NCBI GenBank assembly: GCA_020726265.1
Contig: DYSZ01000017.1
Location: 1-38,764, forward strand
Reading direction: 5' to 3'
Source of the DNA: Draconibacterium orientale
GTDB lineage: Bacteria > Bacteroidota > Bacteroidia > Bacteroidales > Prolixibacteraceae
Length of the DNA: 38,764 bases
Part shown: positions 24,080 to 31,239 of the stretch, piece by piece
Numbering within the stretch: the first letter of the stretch is position 1
How the letters are laid out: every line of letters begins with the position of its first letter
Position numbers and translations under genes: made by a program
Notes under the pieces: model-generated
Seen by the model: only the letters and a program-made list of their open reading frames with translations
What the model was told of the DNA's origin: nothing
The model's database searches: none

Positions 24080-25036
24080 ATGTTGAAGAAAATTGTTACT
24101 GCTTTTATACTGATTGCCACAGTTATTGCATGCAAAACTAATTCTAAACCGGATCCCGCAGTCCAGAAAGCAAATAACATTGTTGTTACGGGTAATTATG
24201 TAACCAGCGATTACCAGTTTCGAAACGAAGGTTACGACTGGATGGCAGTTAAAGTAAAACAACTGACTGATAGCGTTCTGCAGGTATCAATCCGATCGAG
24301 GGTTGATATTAAAAAACCAACCTGTACATTTGATGCCATGGCATATAAAATGGTAGCGGGCAATGTTTTTAACGCCACTGTTGAAGGTTTTGGCGTGTAT
24401 TTTACTTTTGAAGCTGACAGCCTTGTAATATCAGGCGAAACGGAACAGGACAACGAGATGCTCGGATATTTTTGTTCGGGAGGTGCAAGTCTGGCAGGGG
24501 TTTATCACAAATTGCCAGAACCATTGGATACTGCTCAGATTGATAAGGTCATATTTCGTAAAGCATTAGATTATAATCAATTCGCTTTTTTTGTCGAGGT
24601 TTACGGGAAAACAGTTACCATCCAACCTTTGGGTCTTTTAGTTGATAATTCAATTATTGAAAATCAGATTGAAGGTACTGTGGTAAATGCCGAGGTGGGA
24701 GATTTAAATATCGATGGTTTTCCGGAAGTATTGGTTTATCTGCAATCTGATGGAAGTGGGAGTTACGGTTCGGTTTTAGGTTATTCAGTAAACAACGGAA
24801 AATCGATGAGCAGCATAAATATGCCCAACATTGCTGATAATAAGGAAGCCAACCCAGGTTATATGGGACACGATGAATTTGCCATCGTTGAAAGCACATT
24901 TAATCAGCGTTTCCCGGTATTCAATCCCGGCGATTCAAATGCCAGTCCGACAGGTGGGATGAGACAAATTCAATACAAACTTATTGATGGTGAGGCAATG
25001 CGACAACTGGTTGTCGATAAGATTGTTGAATACTAA
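24080..25036 (+). CDS. Lipoprotein with C-terminal PliI-type (I-type lysozyme inhibitor) domain
   Basis: The 318-residue protein has a lipobox (TVIAC, Cys18). The first domain (about 40-155) is beta-rich, with SDYQFRNEGYDWMAVKVKQL and the cysteine-bearing CTFDAMAYKM and LGYFCSGGASLAGVYHKL. The second (about 160-318) carries hallmarks of the PliI family: FFVEVYGKTVTIQPLGL, GDLNIDGFPEVLVYLQSDGSGSYG, GYMGHDEFAIVE and GGMRQIQYKLIDGEA. PliI proteins inhibit invertebrate-type lysozymes in the periplasm; as a lipoprotein this one would protect the wall near the envelope. The first domain's role is unknown. It is followed by two other peptidoglycan genes, which fits a wall-protection context. Confidence 0.78.
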   Translation: MLKKIVTAFILIATVIACKTNSKPDPAVQKANNIVVTGNYVTSDYQFRNEGYDWMAVKVKQLTDSVLQVSIRSRVDIKKPTCTFDAMAYKMVAGNVFNATVEGFGVYFTFEADSLVISGETEQDNEMLGYFCSGGASLAGVYHKLPEPLDTAQIDKVIFRKALDYNQFAFFVEVYGKTVTIQPLGLLVDNSIIENQIEGTVVNAEVGDLNIDGFPEVLVYLQSDGSGSYGSVLGYSVNNGKSMSSINMPNIADNKEANPGYMGHDEFAIVESTFNQRFPVFNPGDSNASPTGGMRQIQYKLIDGEAMRQLVVDKIVEY

Positions 25037-25070
25037 TTCACCAATAAAGTAAATCGGTATAAAACATAAC

Positions 25071-25078
25071 TACATTTG
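25071..25078 (+). promoter_or_regulatory. Bacteroidota -7 promoter element (TACATTTG)
   Basis: Exact TAnnTTTG match 26 nt before the ATG of the L,D-transpeptidase gene; predicted start near 25084. Confidence 0.55.
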
Positions 25079-25103
25079 CCTAAAACAATTTTATTTTCAG
25101 CTT

Positions 25104-26711
25104 ATGAAGAAGTTACTTCGGATTTTAATGGTTGTTGCTGTATGCTTTGTAGCAGTTGCTTGTAATCAGAAAATAAAGTTACCAGAACCGGTTTTAAATA
25201 CAGATTTACAGGGAACTATTAATCGCCTGAATAAAACTTCGTTTGATAGTACTGAAGTAGATTCATTTTATTTGAAATACCCCGAATTAAACGAATACAG
25301 TGGCAATGTAAAAAAGATTTATCACGAACAACTTTATCATCACATCTGGTTCGATGAAAACGGGGTGGTAGAGTTTGCGAATTCACTATTCAGTAAGGTG
25401 AAAGGAATTGCCAGCGAAGGTGTTTACCAGAGATTTCCGTACATGGTTGAGATGGATGGTATTTTTGAAAGCGACATGGAAAACACATTTTCGCAGGCCG
25501 AAACAGAAATTATGATTACGAACATGTTCTTGTTTTATGCCGAGAAGGTTTACCGTGGTGTTGACGACAAAACTGCTGCCGCTCTGGAATGGCTGCTGCC
25601 CAAAAAGCAGGTGTCATACGAAAACGAGCTCGATTCGATGTTTATCAATGCAGACCTTCTGACCCGTAACGATTCTGTTTTATTCAGCCAGTATTACAAA
25701 TTGCGTGATGTGCTGAAACATTACCGCGATATTCAGAAATCGGGCGGATGGGATACCATTGCTATCGTCCCGAAAATAAAAGTCTATAAACTGGGCGACT
25801 CAGCAATATCAATTGCTCAGATACGTGACCGGTTAATAAAAACCGGCGACATTGCCCAAAATAACGGCAGTAACGTATTCGACGAAGAACTTTTAGTTGG
25901 AGTAAACAAATTCCAGGTAAGAAATGGTAAAAAAGAAACAAAAACCATAACTCTTCAACTGATAAAACTCATGAATGTTCCGGTAAGTGAACACATTAAA
26001 AAGATAGTGGTAAACATGGAACGCTGGCGTTGGATTGCACCAGAAATGGCCAATGCCAGCGAGTACATTTTTGTGAATATTCCGTCTTATACCTTAGTTT
26101 TTAACCGCGATGGACAGCGGGTGTATGAATCGCCGGTGGTTGTTGGGAAAAGCATGTCGAAAACCGTAGTCTTTAGTGGAAATATGAGCTTTGTGGTATT
26201 TAGTCCCTATTGGAATGTGCCACCAAGTATTCTCAAAAACGAAATTTTGCCGGGTATAAAAAAGGACAAAAACTACCTGGCCAAACACAATATGGAGTGG
26301 AATAACGGGCAGGTTCGCCAGAAACCAGGAAAAGGCAATTCATTGGGAAAGGTGAAATTCATTTTCCCCAATTCTAATAATATTTATTTGCACGATTCGC
26401 CGGCAAAGAGTCATTTTGGAAAGGATAGCAGAGCCATGAGTCATGGTTGTGTACGGGTAGGAAAACCGCGCGATCTCGCCATTGAAGTTCTTAAAAATGA
26501 TCCGGACTGGACTCTTGGAAAAATTGATGCTGCAATGAATTCCGGCACAGAAAAATGGGTTCAGCTTAAAAAGAAAATACCTGTACATATAGGGTATTTT
26601 ACTGCATGGGTAAACGACTCAGGTGAATTTTATTTTTATGAAGATGTCTACGAACTCGATGATCGTTTGTACGACATTTTGTTAGGCATAGAAGATTTGA
26701 CAGAAGAATAA
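25104..26711 (+). CDS. YcbB/LdtD-like L,D-transpeptidase lipoprotein
   Basis: The 535-residue protein has a lipobox (VAVAC, Cys20). An N-terminal scaffold region is followed by a peptidoglycan-binding-like segment (about 225-290, YKLGDSAISIAQIRDRLIKTGD), then NMERWRWIAPE, the usual start of the catalytic domain in YcbB-type enzymes. The YkuD domain (about 310-480) contains FNRDGQRVYESPVVVGK, SPYWNVPPSI, YLHDSPAKSHF and the active-site motif SHGCVRV with H447 and Cys449. Such enzymes make 3-3 cross-links in peptidoglycan or attach proteins to it, and they escape most beta-lactams except carbapenems. The C-terminal 50 residues (HIGYFTAWVNDSGEFYFYEDV) also match the family. It ends 10 bp from the convergent NlpC/P60 gene. 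Confidence 0.92.
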   Translation: MKKLLRILMVVAVCFVAVACNQKIKLPEPVLNTDLQGTINRLNKTSFDSTEVDSFYLKYPELNEYSGNVKKIYHEQLYHHIWFDENGVVEFANSLFSKVKGIASEGVYQRFPYMVEMDGIFESDMENTFSQAETEIMITNMFLFYAEKVYRGVDDKTAAALEWLLPKKQVSYENELDSMFINADLLTRNDSVLFSQYYKLRDVLKHYRDIQKSGGWDTIAIVPKIKVYKLGDSAISIAQIRDRLIKTGDIAQNNGSNVFDEELLVGVNKFQVRNGKKETKTITLQLIKLMNVPVSEHIKKIVVNMERWRWIAPEMANASEYIFVNIPSYTLVFNRDGQRVYESPVVVGKSMSKTVVFSGNMSFVVFSPYWNVPPSILKNEILPGIKKDKNYLAKHNMEWNNGQVRQKPGKGNSLGKVKFIFPNSNNIYLHDSPAKSHFGKDSRAMSHGCVRVGKPRDLAIEVLKNDPDWTLGKIDAAMNSGTEKWVQLKKKIPVHIGYFTAWVNDSGEFYFYEDVYELDDRLYDILLGIEDLTEE

Positions 26712-26721
26712 AAGAAAAGGA

Positions 26722-27237
26722 TTATTTTATGCCGATAATATCAATACATTGATAAAAACGGCGGGAGTACATTTCAGAACTCAGTTCGCTGATAATTACA
26801 CCTTTTACTTTTCCCGATGAAGAATGGATGAATTTCGAGTTCAATCCGTCGGCCTCGCATATAATGCCTACATGACCAATTTGTGTTGTGTTGCGGTAAC
26901 CATAAAAAACCAAAACATCGCCCACTTTGAAGTTTTCAGGTTCAACAGGTTTTCCGAGGTTCGTAATTGCTTTCGAGCTATGTGGAACCACAATATCAAA
27001 ACTTTTGAAGATAAAGTGTACAAAACCAGAACAGTCAAAACCGTTTTCGGGTGCGGCACTTGCATATCGATAAGGAACTCCGAGAAACCCTTTGGCAAAG
27101 TTGATGAGGTTTTCTCTTATTTTGGAGTTCGATGCAATTTCATCTTTTTGCGTGTCTGATGCAAAAGTCTGACTTATAACTTTCTCAGGTAAAGCTGTAA
27201 GAATGATAAATAATATAACTAAAAATAGTTTTTGCAT
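26722..27237 (-). CDS. Secreted NlpC/P60 (C40) peptidoglycan endopeptidase
   Basis: I place the start at 27237, not at an in-frame ATG 48 bp upstream, because the signal peptide begins there (MQKLFLVILFIILTALPEK) and a perfect -7 box lies just upstream at 27256-27263, between the two candidates. The 171-residue product has the NlpC/P60 catalytic set: YRYASAAPENGFDCSGFVHFIF with Cys69, GDVLVFYGYR, and the histidine in IGHVGIICEADG, followed by FIHSSSGKVKGVII. The family cuts gamma-D-Glu to diaminopimelate bonds in peptide stems. It has no binding (SH3b or LysM) domain. It is convergent with the L,D-transpeptidase gene and within a group of wall genes. Confidence 0.92.
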   Translation of the reverse strand: MQKLFLVILFIILTALPEKVISQTFASDTQKDEIASNSKIRENLINFAKGFLGVPYRYASAAPENGFDCSGFVHFIFKSFDIVVPHSSKAITNLGKPVEPENFKVGDVLVFYGYRNTTQIGHVGIICEADGLNSKFIHSSSGKVKGVIISELSSEMYSRRFYQCIDIIGIK

Positions 27238-27255
27238 TTGTAAAATTCCGACTGG

Positions 27256-27263
27256 CAAAAATA
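27256..27263 (-). promoter_or_regulatory. Bacteroidota -7 promoter element (TATTTTTG, minus strand)
   Basis: Exact TAnnTTTG on the minus strand, 18 nt before the start codon chosen for the NlpC/P60 gene. The predicted transcript start near 27250 excludes the longer start at 27285. Confidence 0.55.
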
Positions 27264-27370
27264 GATTCAATATCTTTAAAGTCAAAATCAGAAGGCGATA
27301 ATAATTGTTAATAAATTGAAAATCAATTTTATATCATAAGCGTAATAAACGTTATATTTTTATCTCAGGT

Positions 27371-28498
27371 TCAAATATTTGGATTGAAATGTTTTTTGTA
27401 CGAATCGAGATGTTTACCATACCAGCTTTTATCAGTTAATCTTGCAATAATGCCAGCCCTGACAGCCGGATTAAAAATTCCGCGTATTGGCAATGAAATA
27501 TAGCGCCACAACCGCCATGAAAAGTACAATGTGTTTCTGAAAAAACCGGCAATCCGGGGATGTTCTTGCAAATAAATAAACCAGCGTAAATAAGATTTTA
27601 CATTTTTTGTTTTAGCGAATTGTAGGTTTGACGGGTTACCCAGTAGTAACGATGATGTGGCCAGCCATGCACCTGATATATTTCTCAGTTTGCCAAATTC
27701 ATCAAAAACTGTCAATGGATTTTCTCTGCCGGCCAATAGAAACAGGTCATACGATTGTCGCAACAGAATACCTGCGTTGGTAAAACTTTTATCGTTGATT
27801 TGTGCATTCAACATATTATGAATTAGCAGATGCCGGTATCCGGGAACATAGATTTCCAAAGTTCCTTGTATTTTTTGTATTTCGCTAAAAATGAGTCCAG
27901 CCCTGAAAAATCTGTCGTTGGGTGGATTTGTCACTTCCCGATGAATTTCAACAGCTGCAGGGTAATCGTAATTTACCATGCGTGGGTAATGTTTCATCTC
28001 TCTGTGCATGGCAGCATTGTATTTCACCAGTGGCTCAAAACCCAGCGTTTTCAATAACTCAGAAGCGGGCAGCATTTCGTGGTCTTTCACCAGAAAGTCG
28101 ATGTCACCAATCATTCGTTCAGCAGGGTCGTAATATAAATTCAGCAACAAATGCGCAGTGCCTTTCAGAAAAACAGGTGTAATGCCATGCTGATTCAGCA
28201 GTATAGCAATTTCTTCGGCCTGATCAATAATTCTGTGATTTCGTTCGCGGTTCAGGTTTGTGATTTCTTCAAGGTGTGAATATAATTCTTCGGGCATTTC
28301 ACCAAGTAATCCAGCATTCTTCATCTGAATAAACCAGGCAGGTAAAACAAACTGATTGCTGGCATTCAGAACAGCATTCTCCCAACTGAAACCACTGGCC
28401 TGAATTTCCAGTGCAATTTCCTCTTTACGTCCGGGATACTTGCCTAACGTAAGGCATTTGCCCACAAAAATCAAAACCGGATTACCCTTCATATTCAA
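27371..28498 (-). CDS. Nucleotidyltransferase family protein (NTP_transf_5, PF14907-like)
   Basis: The 375-residue cytosolic protein has the nucleotidyltransferase core: VFLKGTAHLLLNLYYDPAERMIGDIDFLV, in which K112-G113 and the metal-binding D132 and D134 of GDIDFLV are visible, then a helical C-terminal half with HLLIHNMLNAQIND and QSYDLFLL. This is the uncharacterised nucleotidyltransferase family that, together with HPr-kinase-like and PqqD-like proteins, is found in lasso-peptide and related peptide-modification or exosortase-linked gene sets. Its start overlaps the end of the upstream kinase gene by 17 bp, so the two form one translationally coupled unit. The substrate is unknown. No precursor, cyclase or protease genes are nearby. 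Confidence 0.83.
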   Translation of the reverse strand: MNMKGNPVLIFVGKCLTLGKYPGRKEEIALEIQASGFSWENAVLNASNQFVLPAWFIQMKNAGLLGEMPEELYSHLEEITNLNRERNHRIIDQAEEIAILLNQHGITPVFLKGTAHLLLNLYYDPAERMIGDIDFLVKDHEMLPASELLKTLGFEPLVKYNAAMHREMKHYPRMVNYDYPAAVEIHREVTNPPNDRFFRAGLIFSEIQKIQGTLEIYVPGYRHLLIHNMLNAQINDKSFTNAGILLRQSYDLFLLAGRENPLTVFDEFGKLRNISGAWLATSSLLLGNPSNLQFAKTKNVKSYLRWFIYLQEHPRIAGFFRNTLYFSWRLWRYISLPIRGIFNPAVRAGIIARLTDKSWYGKHLDSYKKHFNPNI

Positions 28499-29645
28499 GC
28501 ATGTTTTTGATGGTGGATATCATTTTTTCGTTGTCTGAATAAGTCATTCTGTAAAACGGCGTTTTTTCAACCCACCCAAAAAAAGCATTTATCAGACTGG
28601 TTTTTGGATTGACCCATGTTTCTCTTAACAAAAGTTGAAGTGCTTCTTTTTTTCCAACCTCTGACAGATCGAATCTGCTTCCTGCCTGATAATTTACAAA
28701 AATAAAGCTGGCTACCGGAATTCCGTTTACTTGGTTTTCTGAAAAATTATTTACAGGAAGATACCTCACCATTTTACCTGTCGCTGCTTTTTCCAATACT
28801 TTTTCATTCAGCTCAGGATAAAAATTGGCAAGTACAGGTACTGCGCCCTCTTTCACAGAAATGGATGCAGGAAACGGGTAAACATGGCCATCGGGGGTGG
28901 CAGCAATAAAATCATCTGAAATGTATCCCAGCCCAATGGCTTTCAGAATTGCAGAGACAGTACTCTTACCACTTCCGGCAGCAGCCGAAAAGATAAAAGC
29001 CTTATTGTTATGAAATACTCCTGAAGCATGAAGTGTGCACATCCATCCAGAAAACGATTTTTTGTAGATGATGCTATAAATGAGCTGAGAAATAGCACCC
29101 TTATAATATTCTTCCTCCTGAAAACCAAAAGCTTCCACAATCTTGTGGTTAAGGGACACCACAAAGTAATTTTCAGTCTGGTAACAACGGATGTGGCATT
29201 TTGGAACAGATTTATTCCCCGTTTCAAGATGTACAAACGAAGGATGAACCAGATGTTTTAACCGGTCGTTGTAGTAGTCAATCCGGGTAACGGTTTTTCC
29301 AAATGTATAGAATTTATATAACTGAAAGTTAATGGGTGCAGATTCATTTTTTGCATTGATTTTCTTTGAAACCTTATTTTCTTTCTTAACACGATTCAAC
29401 TCATTGATATATTGAATTATCTCATCAACAAATGTATCGATATCCGAGTCTAAACTGCCAAATTTTTTGCGGCTGTTATTTTTAATTGTGGAGATTTCGT
29501 TTCCATTGAGAAATTCCCGTAAAACAAAAAAAGCGGGTTCTTCCATGAGTAAAAACGAGCGGCTTCGTTTAAACCAAACTGCATTTACATTGCCAAAAGG
29601 GTGAATTACGAGTGGATATTTCTTGTTGCTTGTAAATGATTTCAT
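28482..29645 (-). CDS. HPr-kinase-like serine kinase with N-terminal PqqD-like domain
   Basis: The 387-residue protein has two parts. Residues about 8-85 (NVNAVWFKRSRSFLLMEEPAF, then FVDEIIQYINELN) look like a PqqD winged-helix peptide-binding domain. A Lys/Asn-rich linker (86-103) leads to a long beta region and then the HPrK-type kinase: H206 in LHASGV, the P-loop AAAGSGKST at 221-229 and the SDD at 243-245 that corresponds to the HprK catalytic/Mg site, followed by VYPFPASISVKEGA. In lasso-peptide clusters such kinases phosphorylate a peptide serine; here the target is unknown. It is the first gene of a two-gene unit with the nucleotidyltransferase. A near-consensus -7 box at 29651-29658 (minus) lies only six bases before the ATG. 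Confidence 0.82.
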   Translation of the reverse strand: MKSFTSNKKYPLVIHPFGNVNAVWFKRSRSFLLMEEPAFFVLREFLNGNEISTIKNNSRKKFGSLDSDIDTFVDEIIQYINELNRVKKENKVSKKINAKNESAPINFQLYKFYTFGKTVTRIDYYNDRLKHLVHPSFVHLETGNKSVPKCHIRCYQTENYFVVSLNHKIVEAFGFQEEEYYKGAISQLIYSIIYKKSFSGWMCTLHASGVFHNNKAFIFSAAAGSGKSTVSAILKAIGLGYISDDFIAATPDGHVYPFPASISVKEGAVPVLANFYPELNEKVLEKAATGKMVRYLPVNNFSENQVNGIPVASFIFVNYQAGSRFDLSEVGKKEALQLLLRETWVNPKTSLINAFFGWVEKTPFYRMTYSDNEKMISTIKNMLEYEG

Positions 29646-29650
29646 TTGCG

Positions 29651-29658
29651 TAAAAATA
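29651..29658 (-). promoter_or_regulatory. Near-consensus -7 element (TATTTTTA, minus strand)
   Basis: Seven of eight matches to TAnnTTTG, directly in front of the kinase ATG. If used, the transcript would start at or within a base or two of the start codon. Confidence 0.35.
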
Positions 29659-29980
29659 ACAATTAAATAGAACAGAGAATGGGTGTGTGGGTGTTTTCGA
29701 AATCTATGGTAAATGAATGGATGCAGATTCTTGCTACTCGCTTTAATGGTTTTGTAAAAAGCAGATTGCTACGAGTATTTTTTTTTGCTGCTTCATCCAG
29801 GTTCGGGACGGATTATAGTAGAAACAGGTCTTCCTTGAAAACCTTGCCCGCTGTTCATTGGGGTGCTCTGACTTAAGCCGGTAATTCAGGTCAACCAACA
29901 ATCACTGTCCGTTGTTCAGGGCATCAGCGTTGAATTTTTATTAAGGTAAATGAGGTTCGGGTTATCATGTAATGTCTTTG

Positions 29981-30082
29981 CTACTAAGGTTGTTGGGAAA
30001 AAATAAGGTTTTATTCCGGCTGACAAATGATTTAAGGTTTTCAGTTTCAAAAAAACCTTATTTCCGTTTTTCACCTTAGTAG
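29981..30082. repeat. Nested inverted repeat, about 102 bp
   Basis: Outer arms CTACTAAGGT (29981-29990) and ACCTTAGTAG (30073-30082) are exact complements. Inner arms AAATAAGGTTTT (30001-30012) and AAAACCTTATTT (30052-30063) are also exact complements. Arm spacing differs by one base on the two sides, so the whole can fold into one long hairpin with a bulge and a loop of about 39 nt. Loop sequence contains a further TTTAAGGTTTTCAG. It looks like a non-autonomous element or a structured RNA. Confidence 0.7.
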
Positions 30083-30219
30083 TCAATGCCTCCACTAACC
30101 CTGCCCTCAGTCCAAGGCTCCGGAAATAATTAACACCACGCTTACCTTTATTCAGCATTTCTTCCGAAACATTAACATTTCATTTAAACCCCGTTTACAT
30201 GTTTAACATTTGAAAAACA

Positions 30220-30227
30220 TAGTTTTG
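30220..30227 (+). promoter_or_regulatory. Bacteroidota -7 element (TAGTTTTG) abutting a GTG start
   Basis: Exact TAnnTTTG match ending four bases before the GTG at 30232. The usual 5-7 base distance to the start site puts transcription initiation at about 30232-30234, that is, on the start codon. Confidence 0.55.
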
Positions 30228-30231
30228 CCCC

Positions 30232-30912
30232 GTGAGAAAATTACTTGTATTTATATTTTTGTTAATGTTTTTGCCTGTTTTCGATAAGGCTGAACCAGAA
30301 ATTCTTCCTGAAGTAGATGAAAATGAGGAAGTGTATTCTGCGTTACACTTGGGTGATATGGGGCTTTCGAATGATGCTTTTCGTTTTGCACTCCGTGGTT
30401 TCGAACGAATGAAAAAGGAGGGAAAACTATTAAATCAAACCGTGCTTACCATCATCGATTTTTCACAATCGAGCACAAAAAAGCGGATGTATGTAATTGA
30501 CCTGTATAAAAAAGTGCTGCTATTCAATACGTATGTCGCCCACGGAAAAAATACAGGCGACGAGTTTGCACAACGGTTTTCGAATATTCCGGGCACATTC
30601 CAAAGCAGCCTCGGGTTTTATCTTACTGAAAATATGTCAATAGGTTCAAAAGTCGGGCTTTCACTTTTACTGAAAGGCCTTGAACAAGGCATCAACGATA
30701 AAGCGCGCGAACGTGAAATAATTATTCACGGTGCCGATTACGCCACCGAGGATTTTATAAAAAAAACAGGTCGTTTGGGTCGCAGTTACGGATGCCCGTC
30801 GTTACCGCCAGATGTGATTAAACCTGTGGCCGAAACCATTAAAGATGGTTCGCTGTTGTTTATTTACTCGCCCGATAAAAATTATCTTTCAAAATCGACT
30901 GTACTCAACTGA
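30232..30912 (+). CDS. Secreted murein L,D-transpeptidase catalytic-domain protein (YkuD_2 type)
   Basis: The 226-residue protein begins at GTG 30232; this start is needed for its signal peptide (MRKLLVFIFLLMFLPVFDKA) and an in-frame TAG lies only 12 bases upstream. The catalytic domain shows LTIIDFSQSSTKKRMYVIDL, VAHGKNTG, the histidine H166 in IIIHGADYA, and the motif GRSYGCPSLP with the nucleophile Cys188, typical of the YkuD_2 (PF13645) family. Such proteins are predicted to act on peptidoglycan peptides in the periplasm. No binding domain is present. It has its own promoter, overlapping the start, and lies divergent from the kinase cassette. Confidence 0.88.
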   Translation: MRKLLVFIFLLMFLPVFDKAEPEILPEVDENEEVYSALHLGDMGLSNDAFRFALRGFERMKKEGKLLNQTVLTIIDFSQSSTKKRMYVIDLYKKVLLFNTYVAHGKNTGDEFAQRFSNIPGTFQSSLGFYLTENMSIGSKVGLSLLLKGLEQGINDKAREREIIIHGADYATEDFIKKTGRLGRSYGCPSLPPDVIKPVAETIKDGSLLFIYSPDKNYLSKSTVLN

Positions 30913-30933
30913 TTTACTATTGAGATTCATTGG

Positions 30934-31166
30934 TGTCCGGTAAAAAATATTCAATCCATTTACAATCCGGTAATGTCAATACATACACTAATGTGTCGCC
31001 CCGATGGAGCTTTGTTTTTACTTTTCTCTGATTTTCTACCAAATTGTCGCAGCTACGCTGCTTCTATAAAAGCGACAGCGTCGCGACATTATGGTAGTCA
31101 ATGAATTATAATGATTCAGTAAAGCTACGTAGTAGCGACATTATTCTTCTTGTTTTTAACCGGACA
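30934..31166. repeat. Non-coding element with terminal inverted repeats and three internal hairpins
   Basis: The ends read TGTCCGGTAAAAA (30934-30946) and, inverted, TGTCCGGTTAAAAA (31153-31166), differing by one inserted T. Inside are three short perfect hairpins with a repeated look: GCAGC-TAC-GCTGC (31049-31061), GCGAC-AGC-GTCGC (31072-31084) and GCTAC-GTA-GTAGC (31124-31136). No open frame of note. It fills most of the 327-bp gap between the L,D-transpeptidase and pseudouridine synthase genes. It has the structure of a MITE. The GTCGCCCCGATGG-type segments resemble GC-rich short repeats I associate with Bacteroidota intergenic regions. Confidence 0.68.
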
Positions 31167-31239
31167 ACGTTGATTGTGATTTCTGTTTTTTTATTTTCGA
31201 AATGCTGTAAATTGCTAATTTCACAAAAAATTTTTTTGA

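Larger units (their letters stand above)
29646..30231. other. 586-bp intergenic region without convincing genes
   Basis: This gap between the divergent kinase and L,D-transpeptidase genes holds two short frames (29679-29876 plus, 29916-30158 minus), neither with a ribosome binding site, recognisable motif or protein-like composition. What can be seen is a nested inverted repeat (29981-30082), an upstream GC-rich stretch (30083-30135) with no family match, and the promoter of the downstream gene. No precursor-peptide-like ORF with a leader and core was found for the neighbouring kinase. Confidence 0.6.

Noticed and set aside
27238-27285. Longer N-terminus for the NlpC/P60 protein
   Set aside because: The perfect -7 promoter box at 27256-27263 lies inside the extension, and the signal peptide begins at the downstream ATG.
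29679-29876. 65-codon plus-strand frame upstream of the kinase gene
   Set aside because: No ribosome binding site or motif, and the composition is not peptide-precursor-like; it begins at the divergent promoter region of the kinase.
29916-30158. 80-codon minus-strand frame as a possible precursor peptide for the kinase cassette
   Set aside because: It runs across the nested inverted repeat, has no ribosome binding site, lacks a leader/core organisation and its composition looks like translated repeat DNA.
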